Positions 1 through 5,074 of a stretch of DNA of 5,490 nucleotides are shown piece by piece (the stretch's first letter is position 1; each line of letters starts with the position of its first letter). Made by a program: the position numbers and the translations under genes. The notes under the pieces were generated by a model. That model was not told the DNA's origin. It made no database searches and saw only the letters and a list, made by a program, of their open reading frames with translations. Origin of the DNA: Candidatus Methylomirabilota bacterium (GTDB lineage Bacteria > Methylomirabilota > Methylomirabilia > Methylomirabilales > 2-02-FULL-66-22); contig JACQXP010000270.1 in assembly GCA_016208645.1 (NCBI GenBank), forward strand, positions 1 through 5,490. Reading direction: 5' to 3'.

Positions 1-565
1 CCTGGGCCAGCACCGCCACGAGGAACCAGTGGGCCATCCGCCAGACATGCCGCGTGGGAAGGCCCGGCTCGTTCAGATACCAGTGGCCCAGAAGCATCCC
101 GGTGAACGTCAGCCCCAAGAGGGCACTGGACAGCCACGCGTTGGCCAGGATCGCCAGGGCGGGGAGTGCCCGCGCGTCCCGACCGAGGGCGAAGGCGTCC
201 AGCCCCAAGCCCGCCACTCCAGCGAGGCTCGCCCACCAGAGGAGTCTCCGGCTCCAGCCCGGCTGCTTGCCCCAGAGAGAAATCAGGAAGGCCAGCACCA
301 GCAATCCGTACACCACCAGGGTCCCCGTCGCGGGGACCGCGAGGAGGTGGAAGAGCTGCCCCCAGGTCGCGCCGGTGGAGAGGCCGTGGACCAGGAGCCA
401 TATCCGTGCCCAGAGGGCCAGCACCGCGAGGCCCAGGTAGATCCCGGCCGTGGTCCGGTAGAAGCCCCACTCGATCCCTTCCATGGGCACCAGGAGCATG
501 GCGGCCACGCCGCCGACGGAGAGCTGCCCCAGCAACGTCAGAAACGCCCCGGCGATTCCCCTCAC
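1..565 (-). CDS. Polytopic inner-membrane protein of unknown function (partial, C-terminus beyond left edge)
   Basis: A minus-strand frame is open from a TAG at 653-655 to the left edge. It translates as an unmistakable membrane protein, of which 188 residues are visible. The GTG start at 565 is chosen because GGAGG lies 5 nt upstream (572-576 region) and no ATG, GTG or TTG occurs further up in the frame. Hydrophobic stretches near residues 7-27, 40-59, 75-97, 107-126, 133-160 and 175 onward suggest at least five to six transmembrane helices joined by short loops. A histidine-aromatic stretch, LLGHWYLNEPGLP, sits between two late helices near residues 158-170. There is no cleavable signal peptide apart from the first helix. 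I do not recognise the family, so no substrate or reaction is proposed. It follows the BtuF-like gene on the same strand but lies beyond a strong terminator, so co-transcription would need read-through. Confidence 0.75.
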   Translation of the reverse strand, partial: MRGIAGAFLTLLGQLSVGGVAAMLLVPMEGIEWGFYRTTAGIYLGLAVLALWARIWLLVHGLSTGATWGQLFHLLAVPATGTLVVYGLLVLAFLISLWGKQPGWSRRLLWWASLAGVAGLGLDAFALGRDARALPALAILANAWLSSALLGLTFTGMLLGHWYLNEPGLPTRHVWRMAHWFLVAVLAQ

Positions 566-600
566 GCCAGCCTCCGGCAGTCCTCCACCGCTCGCCCGAC

Positions 601-630
601 AAAAAACGGGGGAGCGATCGTGCGCTCCCC
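601..630 (-). terminator. Rho-independent terminator after the BtuF-like gene
   Basis: Read on the minus strand, an 8-bp perfect stem (GGGGAGCG at 630-623 with CGCTCCCC at 616-609) closes a 6-nt loop. It is followed by CG and six T residues (606-601). It lies 22 bp past the TAG of the BtuF-like gene. The plus strand has no T-tract after the stem, so it should act only on leftward transcription. Confidence 0.85.
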
Positions 631-652
631 GGATCCCCCCTGGGTGAACACC

Positions 653-1462
653 CTACGAGAGCAGGCCTGCCAGTGTGCGAAGACTCTCGGCAATCCGCGG
701 CCCGTACCAGCACAGGACCTTGCCATCCACCAAGCGGAGGCGACCGGTGCGAACCGCCGGCACGTCGGAAAAGGCCTCGAAATCCGTGAGGTGCTTCTGC
801 CCGAAGGGGTATGGCTCGTCCGGCAGGAGCACCACCTCCGGCCGCAGGGCCGCCATTTCCGGGAGCGTCACCGTCGGGTACCGCTTCGGATGATCGCGAA
901 AAACGTTCTCCCCGCCGCAGGTTCGCAGCACGTCATCCACGTAGGTGTCCCCGTTGATCGTCATGTAGGGCTTGCGCCAGATGGGGCAGAAGACCCGGAC
1001 CCGCGTCCGCCCCCGCCTGCCTCGCTCCGCCTCCGCCAGCGCCGCCTCGCACGCAGCAGCGATGCCCTCGGCCCGACCGCTTTCCCCTGTCAGCACACCC
1101 AGGTCCCGGATGAGCTGGATTCCCTGGTGCACCGTCCGGGGGTACGTGACCAGGACCTTGAGCCCCGCACCCCACATCGCCTCCACGTCCTCTTTCCGAT
1201 TCTCCTCGACGTTGGCGACGACCAGGTCCGGCGTCAGATCAATGATTGCGTCCACCCGCGGGTTCTTCTGCCCTCCCACCTTGGGCTTGTTTTTCACTCC
1301 GTCCGGCGGCTCCGTGCAGAACTTCGTGACGCCGACCACGCGATCACCGACCCCCAGGCTGAAGAAGATCTCCGTGATGCTGGGGATCAGGCTGATGATC
1401 CGCCGCGCCGGCTCCCTCAGCTCGAAGGGCCGACCGAACGCGTCCGTGACTGCGATGCTCAT
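653..1462 (-). CDS. BtuF/FepB-like substrate-binding domain protein lacking a signal peptide
   Basis: The 269-residue product has the class III periplasmic-binding fold that binds cobalamin, haem or ferric siderophores (helical-backbone metal receptor type). The first lobe opens with a strand and PRRIISLIPSITEIFFSLG (residues about 18-37) and continues through VVGVTKFCTEP and IIDLTPDLVVANVEEN (about 73-88). The linker helix lies near 110-145. The second lobe contains WRKPYMTINGDTYVDDVL (162-179), the CGGENVF motif (182-188), LPEMAALRPEVVLLPDEP (200-217) and a C-terminal GPRIAESL helix. The ATG at 1462 is preferred because homologues begin directly at the first beta-strand. The frame extends to 1558, but that part reads through a repeat and into the end of rtcB. 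No signal peptide, lipobox or transmembrane helix is visible, which is odd for a transporter receptor. No BtuC- or BtuD-type genes adjoin it. The ligand is unknown. Confidence 0.85.
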   Translation of the reverse strand: MSIAVTDAFGRPFELREPARRIISLIPSITEIFFSLGVGDRVVGVTKFCTEPPDGVKNKPKVGGQKNPRVDAIIDLTPDLVVANVEENRKEDVEAMWGAGLKVLVTYPRTVHQGIQLIRDLGVLTGESGRAEGIAAACEAALAEAERGRRGRTRVRVFCPIWRKPYMTINGDTYVDDVLRTCGGENVFRDHPKRYPTVTLPEMAALRPEVVLLPDEPYPFGQKHLTDFEAFSDVPAVRTGRLRLVDGKVLCWYGPRIAESLRTLAGLLS

Positions 1463-1476
1463 TCCGATTCCGGCCA

Positions 1477-1532
1477 AATCCGAAATCCCTGCCCGCCCAT
1501 CATGGCAGGCAGGCGGGCGCAATCCGAAATCC
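1477..1532. repeat. Hairpin flanked by 12-bp direct repeats in the rtcB to BtuF-like spacer
   Basis: The 80-bp spacer holds two identical copies of AATCCGAAATCC (1477-1488 and 1521-1532). Between them lies a 7-bp perfect inverted repeat, GCCCGCC (1491-1497) and GGCGGGC (1512-1518), with a 14-nt loop that contains GGCAGGCAGG. The layout looks like a dispersed intergenic palindromic element. There is no T-tract on either strand, so it is not a canonical terminator. It may stabilise or attenuate the leftward transcript. Confidence 0.6.
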
Positions 1533-1542
1533 GCAATGGGGG

Positions 1543-2991
1543 CTACCCCTTGATGCACCCGATCGGCTTGAGCTTCACCACCATCCTGGAGATGCCGGCG
1601 TTGTGGCAGACCGTCACCACGTCCTGGACGTTCTTGTACGCCTCCGGCATCTCCTCCTTCAGCGAATCGCGTCCGCTGGCCCGAACGTAGACTCCGTGGG
1701 TGTCCTCCAGCTCGCGCTCGATGGCGCGCCCCCTGGCGGCCCGGATGGCCGCTGCGCGGCTCATGACCCGTCCGGCCCCGTGGCAGGTGCTGCCGAAGGT
1801 CTCCCGCATCGCGCCGTCAGTGCCCACCAGGACGAAGGAAGCCCGCCCCATGTCGCCGGGAACCAGGACCGGCTGCCCGATGCTCCGGTAGCGCTCCGGC
1901 AGCTCGGGGTGCCCCGGCGGGAAGGCCCGCGTGGCCCCCTTGCGGTGGACGAGGAGCCGCCTCTTCTTCCCGTCCACCTCGTGCTCCTCGAGCTTGGCGA
2001 TGTTGTGGGCGACATCGTAGACCACCCACATCCCCAGGTCGCGGGGCGACTTGCGAAAGACCTGCTGGAAGACCTCCCTCGCCCAGTGGGTCAGGCATTG
2101 CCGGTTGGTCCAGGCATAGTTGGCGGCGGCCCGCATGGCGCCCAGGTAGGCACTGGCCTCCTCCGATCGGAGCGGGGTGCAGGCCAACTGCCGATCGGGG
2201 AGCTGGATGCCGTACTTCTTGAGCGCCCGCTCCATGCTGGCCAGGTAATCGGTGCAGACTTGGTGGCCGAAGCCGCGCGAGCCGCTGTGGATCAGGACGG
2301 TCACCTGGCCCGGAAAGAGCCCCAGGACGTTGGCGGCCTGCTCGTCGTAGATCTTCTCGACGACCTGGACCTCCAAAAAATGATTGCCGGAGCCCAGCGT
2401 CCCGAGCTGCGCCCTCCCCCGCTCGTAGGCCCTGGGGCTCACCGCGTCGGGATCGGCGCCGGCGATGCAGCCGGAGGCCTCGGCGGTGACCAGATCCTCC
2501 GGCTCGCCCAGGCCCTGCTCCACCGCCCAGCGCGCCCCCTGCTCCAGCGGCTTGCGGGCGTTCTCGCGCGTCAGGCGAACCTTGCCCTGGGTCCCCACCC
2601 CCGTCGGGATCGTCGCGAACAGGCCATTGACCAGCTCCTTCAGGCGGGGCAGGACCTCCGTCCTGGTCAGCTCCGTCCGCAGGAGACGCACCCCGCAGTT
2701 GATGTCGTAGCCCACGCCGCCCGGGGTGACCACTCCCGTCTCCGGATCGGTCGCCACCACCGCCCCGATGGGGAGGCCGTATCCCTGGTGGATGTCGGGC
2801 ATGGCATAGGCGGCCCTCACGATGCCCGGGAGGGTGGCCGAGTTGGCGGCCTGCTCCAGGGACAGGTCGTGGCGGATCTGGTCCATGAGCTTTTCGTCGG
2901 CGAAGATGATCGCCGGCACCCGCATCCCCGGCTTGGCGTCGGGCGGGATCCGCCAGCGATACTCGTCCAGGCGCTCGATGGGGATTGCCAT
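1543..2991 (-). CDS. rtcB: RtcB, GTP-dependent tRNA-splicing/RNA-repair ligase
   Basis: The 482-residue protein is full length for the family. RtcB joins RNA ends carrying a 3'-phosphate or 2',3'-cyclic phosphate to a 5'-hydroxyl, using GTP and Mn2+ in the cytoplasm, for RNA repair or tRNA splicing. The motifs appear in order: GGVGYDINCGVRLL with metal ligands D96 and C99, GTLGSGNHFLEV with N203 and H204, LIHSGSRGFGHQV with H235, YDVAHN with H329, VHRKGATRAFPPGH near 348-361, the STCHGAGRVMSR block with H404 as the guanylylated histidine, and the terminal LKPIGCIKG with K481. These match the Pyrococcus horikoshii numbering within one residue. The ATG at 2991 is chosen over an upstream in-frame start at 3087 because MAIPIERLDEYRWRIP is the conserved N-terminus and a G-rich ribosome binding site lies 8 nt ahead. 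No archease gene or RtcR regulator is present in the window. Confidence 0.97.
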   Translation of the reverse strand: MAIPIERLDEYRWRIPPDAKPGMRVPAIIFADEKLMDQIRHDLSLEQAANSATLPGIVRAAYAMPDIHQGYGLPIGAVVATDPETGVVTPGGVGYDINCGVRLLRTELTRTEVLPRLKELVNGLFATIPTGVGTQGKVRLTRENARKPLEQGARWAVEQGLGEPEDLVTAEASGCIAGADPDAVSPRAYERGRAQLGTLGSGNHFLEVQVVEKIYDEQAANVLGLFPGQVTVLIHSGSRGFGHQVCTDYLASMERALKKYGIQLPDRQLACTPLRSEEASAYLGAMRAAANYAWTNRQCLTHWAREVFQQVFRKSPRDLGMWVVYDVAHNIAKLEEHEVDGKKRRLLVHRKGATRAFPPGHPELPERYRSIGQPVLVPGDMGRASFVLVGTDGAMRETFGSTCHGAGRVMSRAAAIRAARGRAIERELEDTHGVYVRASGRDSLKEEMPEAYKNVQDVVTVCHNAGISRMVVKLKPIGCIKG

Positions 2992-2999
2992 TTCTACCA

Positions 3000-3015
3000 C
3001 CCCCTGAGGCGGGGG
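3000..3015 (-). promoter_or_regulatory. Possible ribosome-binding-site hairpin in the rtcB leader
   Basis: In the rtcB mRNA, CCCCC (3015-3011) can pair with GGGGG (3004-3000) across a 6-nt loop, GCCTCA. The GGGGG run is the apparent Shine-Dalgarno sequence, 8 nt before the ATG at 2991, so the fold would mask it. Only five base pairs form, although all are G-C. A role is inference. Confidence 0.3.
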
Positions 3016-3058
3016 CCCCCACACATCCGGAGGCCAAATGCTCTCCCCCGCTACAGGC

Positions 3059-3087
3059 AGCGTATGCGAGCGCTCACCCCTTGTCAA
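3059..3087 (-). promoter_or_regulatory. Predicted sigma-70-type promoter of rtcB
   Basis: On the minus strand a perfect TTGACA (3087-3082) is followed by a 17-bp spacer and TACGCT (3064-3059), which keeps the first, second and last bases of the -10 consensus. Transcription would begin near 3052 and leave a leader of about 60 nt. The -35 box lies inside an 11-bp palindrome, CCTTGTCAAGG (3079-3089), which could be an operator. No sigma-54 -24/-12 elements like those of E. coli rtcBA were noticed. Confidence 0.5.
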
Positions 3088-3096
3088 GGCAGGGCT

Positions 3097-3128
3097 ACGC
3101 CCCCGCTCGATCGCGTCAGCGGGGGCGT
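3097..3128. repeat. Perfect 11-bp inverted repeat upstream of the rtcB promoter
   Basis: ACGCCCCCGCT (3097-3107) and AGCGGGGGCGT (3118-3128) are exact reverse complements separated by 10 nt. The repeat begins 10 bp upstream of the predicted rtcB -35 box. No T-tract follows on either strand, so it is either an operator-like site or an insulating hairpin rather than a standard terminator. Confidence 0.6.
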
Positions 3129-3312
3129 CTGGTCAAGGGACGGGGCGAGAACCCAACGAGGGGAACATCAGAGGCAGACGTTCTCAGCCTGAAGCGATTC
3201 GCGGACGAGGTCTCAGATCCGGCATTGCGCCAGCCGTGCCCAATGCCGTGGCACGACTCCATCACAACTCATTCTGGAGCGTCCTGCGGTCAGCTAGAAG
3301 CTCTCGTAGAAA
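3129..3312. other. Intergenic stretch with no recognisable feature
   Basis: Together with the rtcB upstream sites, this completes a spacer of about 320 bp between the divergent rtcB and transposase genes. The frames open here give no protein that I can recognise. The plus frame continuous with the transposase is only a read-in without a conserved sequence. I see no RNA gene, hairpin or repeat that I trust in this part. Confidence 0.5.
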
Positions 3313-3337
3313 GGGGACGTTGTCAGGTAAAACAGGT
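3313..3337 (+). repeat. Left inverted repeat of the transposase unit
   Basis: The repeat has a GGGGACGTTG head followed by two direct CAGGT copies separated by AAAA (3324-3328 and 3333-3337). It is the inverted partner of 4352-4376 and differs from it at two positions. Its TTGTCA (3320-3325) doubles as the likely -35 box of the transposase. Confidence 0.85.
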
Positions 3338-3348
3338 TGTGATACGCT
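3320..3348 (+). promoter_or_regulatory. Predicted transposase promoter partly inside the left repeat
   Basis: TTGTCA (3320-3325) matches the -35 consensus at five of six bases. A 17-bp spacer leads to TACGCT (3343-3348). A start point about 7 nt downstream would fall only a few bases before the ATG at 3359, giving a leaderless or nearly leaderless mRNA. This agrees with the absence of a Shine-Dalgarno sequence there. Confidence 0.4.
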
Positions 3349-3358
3349 CTACATTGCC

Positions 3359-4357
3359 ATGCCGCGGGGTCCGAGACTCGATGCGCCGGGCGTCCTCCAT
3401 CACGTCATGATCCGCGGGCTTGAACGCCGCCGGATCTTCCGAGAGGACCGGGACCGAGCCGATTTCGTCGCGCGCCTCGAGGCTCTCGCGAAGTCCGGGA
3501 CCCTCACCGTCTACGCCTGGGCCCTCCTTCCGAACCACGCCCACCTCCTCGTGCAGACCGGGGCCCGGCCGCTCAGCCGGAGCATGCGGAGTCTCCTCAC
3601 CGGGTATGCCGGAGCCTTCAACCGGCGCCATAAACGTGTGGGCCACCTCTTCCAGAACCGGTACAAGTCGGTGGTGGTTGAGGCGGAGCCCCACTTCCTC
3701 GAGCTCGTCCGCTACCTCCACCTGAACCCCCTCCGAGCCGGAGTGGTTCGCAGTCTCGCGGAACTGGACCGGTACCCCTGGAGCGGTCATGCCACGCTCC
3801 TCGGCCACCACGCCCACGCCTGGCAGACTACCGCGGCGGTGCTCACCCAGTTCCACCGGACCGCGCACCGGGCCCGGGCCGCCTACCACACCTTCGTCGC
3901 TGCCGGGATCCCGTTGGGCCGGCGCCCTGAGCTCCAAGGGGGTGGCCTGGTCCGGAGCCTGGGCGGCTGGGCGGCCGTTGCCGCGCTCCGGCGGGGCCGG
4001 GAGCATTACATGGGCGATGAGCGGGTCCTGGGCAGCTCAGCCTTCGTCGAGGCCCTCCGGCGGGAACTGGCGCCGCCAGTTCGCCCCCGCGTCCCACCCC
4101 TCCCCCTCGACCGCCTCGTCGCCAACGTCTGTGCGGCGCTTGGGATTCGGCCTGCGGCCCTCTGCGGGGGGAGCCGCCGCGCAACCCTCAGCCGGGCCCG
4201 GGAGGCTATCGCCTACCTCTGGACAGAGGTGCTGGGTCGTCCCGGCCGCCCGCTCGCCGCCGCCCTCGGGGTTCGACCCCAATCAGTTTACGAAGCCGCC
4301 GCACGCGGGCGGGAGGAGGGGGCAGCATGGGAGCGCCTCCTCCGGGGTGTTACCTGA
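3359..4357 (+). CDS. REP-associated (RAYT-type) Y1 HUH transposase with C-terminal DnaA-like helix-turn-helix region
   Basis: The 332-residue protein opens with the typical MPRGPRLDAPGVLHHV sequence of RAYT/TnpA_REP proteins, which fixes the ATG at 3359. Although the frame is open upstream to 3038, that part has no conserved sequence. The LLPNHAHLLV segment carries the HUH metal motif (H60 and H62). VRYLHLNPLRAGVV carries the expected nucleophile Y119, followed by the YPWSGHATLLG stretch (139-149). The enzyme is expected to nick and join single-stranded DNA at hairpin-forming repeats through a 5'-phosphotyrosine. The region after about 215 has the GDERVLGSSAFVEALRREL segment. Residues about 250-318 resemble the DnaA domain IV/Trp-repressor-type DNA-binding fold often appended to long members of this group. 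All motifs are intact, so the gene is probably functional. No Shine-Dalgarno sequence is visible. Its TGA stop lies inside the right inverted repeat. Confidence 0.93.
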   Translation: MPRGPRLDAPGVLHHVMIRGLERRRIFREDRDRADFVARLEALAKSGTLTVYAWALLPNHAHLLVQTGARPLSRSMRSLLTGYAGAFNRRHKRVGHLFQNRYKSVVVEAEPHFLELVRYLHLNPLRAGVVRSLAELDRYPWSGHATLLGHHAHAWQTTAAVLTQFHRTAHRARAAYHTFVAAGIPLGRRPELQGGGLVRSLGGWAAVAALRRGREHYMGDERVLGSSAFVEALRRELAPPVRPRVPPLPLDRLVANVCAALGIRPAALCGGSRRATLSRAREAIAYLWTEVLGRPGRPLAAALGVRPQSVYEAAARGREEGAAWERLLRGVT

Positions 4358-4376
4358 TTTACCTGGCAACGTCCCC
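4352..4376 (-). repeat. Right inverted repeat of the transposase unit
   Basis: Read on the minus strand this gives the same GGGGACGTTG head and paired CAGGT motifs as the left end, with C instead of T at position 11 and T instead of A at position 20. The last sense codon (ACC) and the TGA stop of the transposase gene are its innermost bases (4352-4357). Confidence 0.85.
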
Positions 4377-4415
4377 CCACACAGATTCAGATAGGGGCTA
4401 AAGTTCGCCGGTGCG

Positions 4416-4844
4416 CTACGACCCGCGGCCGCCCCCGTTGCCCCCGCGACGCTCCAGGGCATCGAGGATCCGCCGGATGTCAAGGCTCAATGCCTCGAAG
4501 CGGGCATCATGCTCTGCCATGCGGGCGCGGAATTCACGGGAGATCGCCTCGAACCGCAGTTCGTGCTGCTCCATGCGGGTGTCGTGCTGCTCCATCCGCG
4601 AAAACACCTGGCGGATGTATTGCCGTAGCTCTTCAATTCCCCGCCGATGCTCTCCGTTCTCGTCGGCCTGCCGGGCGAGGACCTGACCCAGATCCCGAAT
4701 AAGCGTGGCCACTATCCCGATCTCGCGTCGGAGGTCATCAATCCTCGCCCCCACCTCGGCAAACCGGACAGCAGTCCCGTCCATGTGGCCTCGCAGTATC
4801 TGCGCGAGACCTTCCAGCGTTAAGGCACTGTTCGGGTCAGCCAC
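4416..4844 (-). CDS. Short coiled-coil hypothetical protein with heptad repeats
   Basis: The 142-residue product is mostly a predicted coiled coil. From about residue 22 it is charged and helical with no membrane segment. The core repeats every seven residues (RMEQHDT, RMEQHEL, RFEAISR, then RMAEHDA, RFEALSL), and the protein ends in a Gly/Arg-rich tail, GGNGGGRGS. The GTG at 4844 is preferred because GAGGG lies 5 nt upstream and the following ADPNSALTLEGLAQIL looks like a normal N-terminus. The frame also extends to a TTG at 4928, but that extension (with CASRCCPNSW) looks non-coding and its AGGAG sits only 2 nt from the TTG. The protein may be an oligomeric scaffold or accessory protein. 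I do not recognise a named family and assign no function. It is convergent with the transposase and ends 39 bp beyond the right repeat. Confidence 0.7.
   Translation of the reverse strand: MADPNSALTLEGLAQILRGHMDGTAVRFAEVGARIDDLRREIGIVATLIRDLGQVLARQADENGEHRRGIEELRQYIRQVFSRMEQHDTRMEQHELRFEAISREFRARMAEHDARFEALSLDIRRILDALERRGGNGGGRGS
4561..4602. repeat. 21-bp tandem repeat coding for two heptads
   Basis: Two adjacent 21-bp units (4561-4581 and 4582-4602) share the first 14 bases, TCGTGCTGCTCCAT, and encode successive RMEQH heptads of the coiled-coil protein. A more diverged unit lies at 4507-4527. The array suggests growth of the coil by short in-frame duplication. Confidence 0.6.
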
Positions 4845-4933
4845 TCCATCCCTCACAAGTGTCGGAATCCACGAATTCGGGCAACACCGACTTGCGCAGA
4901 ATCCGCTCGCTCCTACCCTGGTGAACAAATCTC

Positions 4934-4962
4934 CTGCTACCAGATGGCATCCCGAATGTCAA
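4934..4962 (-). promoter_or_regulatory. Weak candidate promoter for the coiled-coil gene
   Basis: A perfect TTGACA (4962-4957) is followed 17 bp later by TAGCAG (4939-4934), a poor -10 match. The predicted start is about 80 nt before the GTG at 4844. The -35 box lies within the small ORF that follows mqnC, so it may be chance. Confidence 0.25.
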
Positions 4963-5074
4963 GGGTCACATGGATCTTGGAGAGGAGTTCGCATGGGCCA
5001 CGTGCACGCTCGGTGGCCAGCAGCAGACCCATCAGGCGTAAGCGACGGAGGGTATTCAGGATCGCGTGAGTCAC
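4937..5074 (-). CDS. 45-codon ORF overlapping the mqnC stop by GTGA (small protein or gene remnant)
   Basis: The GTG at 5074-5072 overlaps the TGA of mqnC (5073-5071) in a GTGA junction, an arrangement that often couples translation. The predicted 45 residues read VTHAILNTLRRLRLMGLLL, then a charged segment and a DIRDAIW end. The middle faintly resembles the C-terminal region of DUF3368/PIN-like toxin proteins (a GLLL-type helix, basic residues, then a final helix ending in D-x-x-W), which would make it the truncated tail of a lost gene. That resemblance is weak. No ribosome binding site other than the coupling is seen. It could equally be non-coding. Confidence 0.3.
   Translation of the reverse strand: MTHAILNTLRRLRLMGLLLATERARGPCELLSKIHVTLDIRDAIW

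Larger units (their letters stand above)
3313..4376 (+). mobile_element. RAYT/Y1 transposase unit bounded by 25-bp inverted repeats
   Basis: The unit consists of one Y1 transposase gene and two terminal sequences that are inverted copies of each other (3313-3337 and 4352-4376, 23 of 25 positions identical). Almost all of the 1,064 bp is occupied by the gene and the repeats. IS200/IS605 elements normally lack such long terminal inverted repeats and use subterminal hairpins, whereas RAYT genes are often flanked by inverted pairs of REP-type sequences. The pattern therefore fits a RAYT with its cognate palindrome pair. I see no target-site duplication outside the ends, as expected for HUH enzymes. 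Whether the unit moves as a whole is inference. Confidence 0.7.

Noticed and set aside
1463..1558. Upstream extension of the BtuF-like gene to an ATG at 1558
   Set aside because: The extra 32 codons read through the end of rtcB and the repeat/hairpin element, and the conserved fold begins at the ATG at 1462.
29..1690. Long plus-strand open frame of 553 codons
   Set aside because: It is antisense to the membrane protein, the BtuF-like gene and the end of rtcB. Its product is low-complexity Pro/Arg/Gly-rich sequence with no family motif, a usual shadow in GC-rich DNA.
3118..3175. tRNA-like look of the GC-rich stretch after the inverted repeat
   Set aside because: No T-loop GGTTCGA-type sequence, anticodon arm or acceptor pairing could be found.
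3177..3187. Possible third copy of the transposase end, GACGTTCTCAG
   Set aside because: It matches 10 of 11 bases of part of the repeat but has no GGGG head and no CAGGT boxes, so chance is a sufficient explanation.
1603..3192. Long plus-strand open frame of 529 codons opposite rtcB
   Set aside because: rtcB carries all family motifs on the minus strand. The antisense translation has none and arises from codon bias.
3038..3358. Upstream extension of the transposase frame
   Set aside because: MPRGPRLDAPG at 3359 is the conserved N-terminus. The extension crosses the left inverted repeat and has no conserved sequence.
4845..4928. N-terminal extension of the coiled-coil gene to a TTG at 4928
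   Set aside because: The spacing of AGGAG to TTG is only 2 nt and the encoded Cys/Ser/Arg-rich stretch does not look like protein. The GTG at 4844 has a better-placed ribosome binding site.
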